This document shows positions 62,409 to 64,000 of a DNA stretch of 64,000 nucleotides, piece after piece. Within the stretch, counting starts at the first letter, position 1. Every line of letters starts with the position of its first letter. The notes under the pieces were generated by a model. It was not told the origin of the DNA. It worked only from the letters and a program-made list of their open reading frames with translations, and made no database searches. A program made the translations under genes and the position numbers. This DNA is from Nocardioides palaemonis (GTDB lineage Bacteria > Actinomycetota > Actinomycetes > Propionibacteriales > Nocardioidaceae): NCBI RefSeq assembly GCF_018275325.1, contig NZ_JAGVQR010000004.1, forward strand, positions 1,054,001 to 1,118,000, written 5' to 3'.

Positions 62409-63662
62409 GTGGACGAGATCGTGGCGGAGTCGCCCACCCGCACCGATCCCACCGCGACCCACCTCTCGGCGGTCGTCGGCGGACCGGTCGGCGACCACGC
62501 CGCGGCCCACCCGTGGTGGGGGCCGGCGCGCGTCCTGCTGGGCGTCACCGGCGTGGTCCTCGCCGCCGGGATGGTCAGCAAGTCGGCCTGCGTCGCGTCC
62601 GCGTGGGGCAAGGACCAGCAGCCCTACGCCCAGCTCTGCTGGACCGCGCTCGCCGACCGACCGGTCACCTCGGCGGCCCCGCCGGGCGTGACCCAGTGGC
62701 TGGAGCGCCTGGCCGGCGGGGTGCCGGGGACGGGCCCGGTCGCCACGGTGGTCGGCCTCGCGCTGCTGCTCGCCCCGCTCCTGCTGCTCGCGACCGCGCT
62801 GCTCGTGCGGGTCGACCCGCGTCGGCCGTGGGCCGCGGCGGGGTGGGCGATGGCCCCCGTGCTCGCCGTCCAGTGGCTGTCGTGGGAGTCGCTCGCCGCG
62901 GTCGGCGTCGCGGTGCTGCTCTGGGGCTGGACGACCGGGCGGCCGTGGCTGGCCGGCGTCGGCGCCGGGATCGGCGCAGCGGTCACGCTGCCGGTCGCGG
63001 TCGCGCTGGCCGGCGTGCTCGCCGTCGGCGGTCGCGAGGGCCGGGCCGGGGTGCGGGACCGGGTCGACGCCGTCCTCGCTGCGGCGGCCGCGTACGTCGT
63101 GGTCACGCTGCCGGGACGCGCCGGCCTCGAGCGCGCCGACATCGGGTCCCTCTGGCTGGTCCTCCAGCAGGCGGGGCACACCCCGTCGCGCACCGTCCGC
63201 GCGGTCGTGGCGGTCCTCGTCCTGGCCGTCGCCGCCCTCGCCGTGGCGCGGCTGGCGGTGCGGAGCGACGGCGGTCCGCGCACCGCGGCCGGAGCCGGGC
63301 TGGTGCTGCTGGTCGCCGGGATCCTCGTCTCCGGCTCGGCGCCGCCCGAGGTGGCCGTCGTGGTGCTGCCGCTCGCGGCCGTCGCCGTGCGCCGCTGGCG
63401 CGACCTGCTCGTGTGGCAGGCGTGCGAGCTGGTGAGCTGGGTGGTGACCGGCTGGTACGTCGGCGGGGCGATCGAGCCGACCGTCACCGACGACGTACGC
63501 GCCTACTGGCTGGCGGTGCTGGTGCGCACCGCCGGCCTGCTGTGGCTGGTGGTCGCGGTCCTGACGGAGGAGTCAGTCGACGACGACGTGGTCGACGTCG
63601 GTGGCGGTGAACCGCACCCGGACGTCGACCTGCTCGCCGACGCGGGGCGTACGCGCCCCTGA
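62409..63662 (+). CDS. Polytopic membrane protein, GT87-like mannosyltransferase candidate
   Basis: A 417-residue protein with about nine to ten hydrophobic helices and a C-terminal cytoplasmic tail. In other actinobacteria a GT87-type glycosyltransferase follows this class A PBP gene; this one has the place and general shape but no motif I can confirm, and is short. The GTG is seven nt after the PBP stop, so they form an operon. Its last 90 nt overlap the convergent racemase-like gene. Confidence 0.65.
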   Translation: MDEIVAESPTRTDPTATHLSAVVGGPVGDHAAAHPWWGPARVLLGVTGVVLAAGMVSKSACVASAWGKDQQPYAQLCWTALADRPVTSAAPPGVTQWLERLAGGVPGTGPVATVVGLALLLAPLLLLATALLVRVDPRRPWAAAGWAMAPVLAVQWLSWESLAAVGVAVLLWGWTTGRPWLAGVGAGIGAAVTLPVAVALAGVLAVGGREGRAGVRDRVDAVLAAAAAYVVVTLPGRAGLERADIGSLWLVLQQAGHTPSRTVRAVVAVLVLAVAALAVARLAVRSDGGPRTAAGAGLVLLVAGILVSGSAPPEVAVVVLPLAAVAVRRWRDLLVWQACELVSWVVTGWYVGGAIEPTVTDDVRAYWLAVLVRTAGLLWLVVAVLTEESVDDDVVDVGGGEPHPDVDLLADAGRTRP

Positions 63663-64000
63663 GGGCAGGAACAGCATCGACGCCTGCATGTGCGGCGGCT
63701 CCGCGAACAGCCGCTGCTTGCCGTCGATCGAGAACGGCGAGCGGACGAAGCCGGCGGCGTCCATGCCGCCGCGGGCCAGGGTGGCGGCGCGGGCCCGCAG
63801 CGACTGGTCGCCGGTGGGGGCCTCGAGGCCGATGCCGTGGGCGGTGCCGCCGCTGACCACGACGATGTGCCCGCTCTTGGGGGCGCTGCGTCCGCGGTAG
63901 CCGAAGACGTCGCCGCGCTCGACCGGGTGGACGTCGAGCACCGTGGCGGTGACCCGCAGCGCGCCGCGGTCGCCGAGCCAGAGGTCGGTGCCGATGCGCG
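63573..64000 (-). CDS. Alanine racemase-like protein, C-terminal part (runs off the window)
   Basis: The frame stays open to the window end. The visible 142 residues contain GDVFGYRGR, GGTAHGIGLEAP and FAEPPHMQASMLFLP, which I match to the C-terminal half of an actinobacterial alanine racemase-like PLP family. The N-terminal lysine domain lies outside. Family assignment is by memory of this locus and is not certain. Its 3' end overlaps the plus-strand membrane protein gene by 90 nt. Confidence 0.6.
   Translation of the reverse strand, partial: RIGTDLWLGDRGALRVTATVLDVHPVERGDVFGYRGRSAPKSGHIVVVSGGTAHGIGLEAPTGDQSLRARAATLARGGMDAAGFVRSPFSIDGKQRLFAEPPHMQASMLFLPSGARTPRVGEQVDVRVRFTATDVDHVVVD

Overview
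The window is high-GC actinobacterial chromosome centred on the replication origin. Gene content and order (dnaA-dnaN-gnd-recF-dciA-gyrB-gyrA; rpmH-rnpA-yidD-yidC-khpB-rsmG-parA-parB; fhaA-fhaB-pstP-rodA-pbpA-pknA-pknB; murJ-sigM-anti-sigma-trxB-trxA) are those of a Nocardioides-like member of the Propionibacteriales. GTG starts, 4-nt overlaps and GTTTCACGTGAAAC parS sites fit. The species was not determined.

Layout. 1-8.3 kb: a minus-strand type I restriction-modification cassette (hsdM-hsdS-hsdR plus a YgjP/M48 metalloprotease) with a small zinc-finger protein upstream. It looks like an accessory island, visibly less GC-rich in hsdS, and lies near tRNA-Leu(CAG). 9.3-18.0 kb: the signalling and elongation operon fhaA-fhaB-pstP-rodA-pbpA-pknA-pknB. 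18.0-24.2 kb: DUF881 protein, an unusual four-helix CrgA, a strong DnaA-box cluster, rhomboid protease, cyclophilin, a DUF5324-like membrane protein, DUF3817, SURF1 and LysE exporter. 24.3-25.6 kb: a broken tRNA-Ala(GGC), intact tRNA-Ala(TGC) and tRNA-Ile(GAT), a 41-residue DLW-39 protein and a DUF3566 protein. 25.6-37 kb: gyrA, gyrB, dciA, recF, gnd, dnaN, the putative oriC and dnaA, all on the minus strand. 37.3-42.5 kb: rpmH to parB on the plus strand, with three parS sites. 42.9-46 kb: acyltransferase, aminotransferase, GNAT enzyme, thioredoxin. 46.3-54.8 kb: trxB, anti-sigma, sigM, pseudokinase, murJ and DUF6049. 54.9-64 kb: CCA-adding enzyme, HAD phosphatase, a DUF559-like gene flanked by two identical palindromes, inositol-phosphate synthase, PadR regulator, a class A penicillin-binding protein, a polytopic membrane protein and the end of an alanine racemase-like gene.

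How the genes fit together. Most of the core encodes one coordinated programme. DnaA, DnaN, DciA, RecF and gyrase start and sustain replication. ParA, ParB and parS segregate the origin. RodA, PbpA, the class A PBP, MurJ and CrgA build and position peptidoglycan. PknA, PknB, PstP, FhaA, FhaB and the pseudokinase transmit wall signals, and SigM with thioredoxin handles envelope and redox stress.

The most interesting points are a dense DnaA-box cluster about 15 kb from the dnaA-dnaN gap, a CrgA that appears internally duplicated, two identical 59-nt palindromes bracketing a nuclease-like gene, a 44-bp motif shared by the dnaA coding region and the parB-plsC gap, GyrA residues that match quinolone-resistance substitutions, and many genes with TANNNT placed for leaderless transcription.
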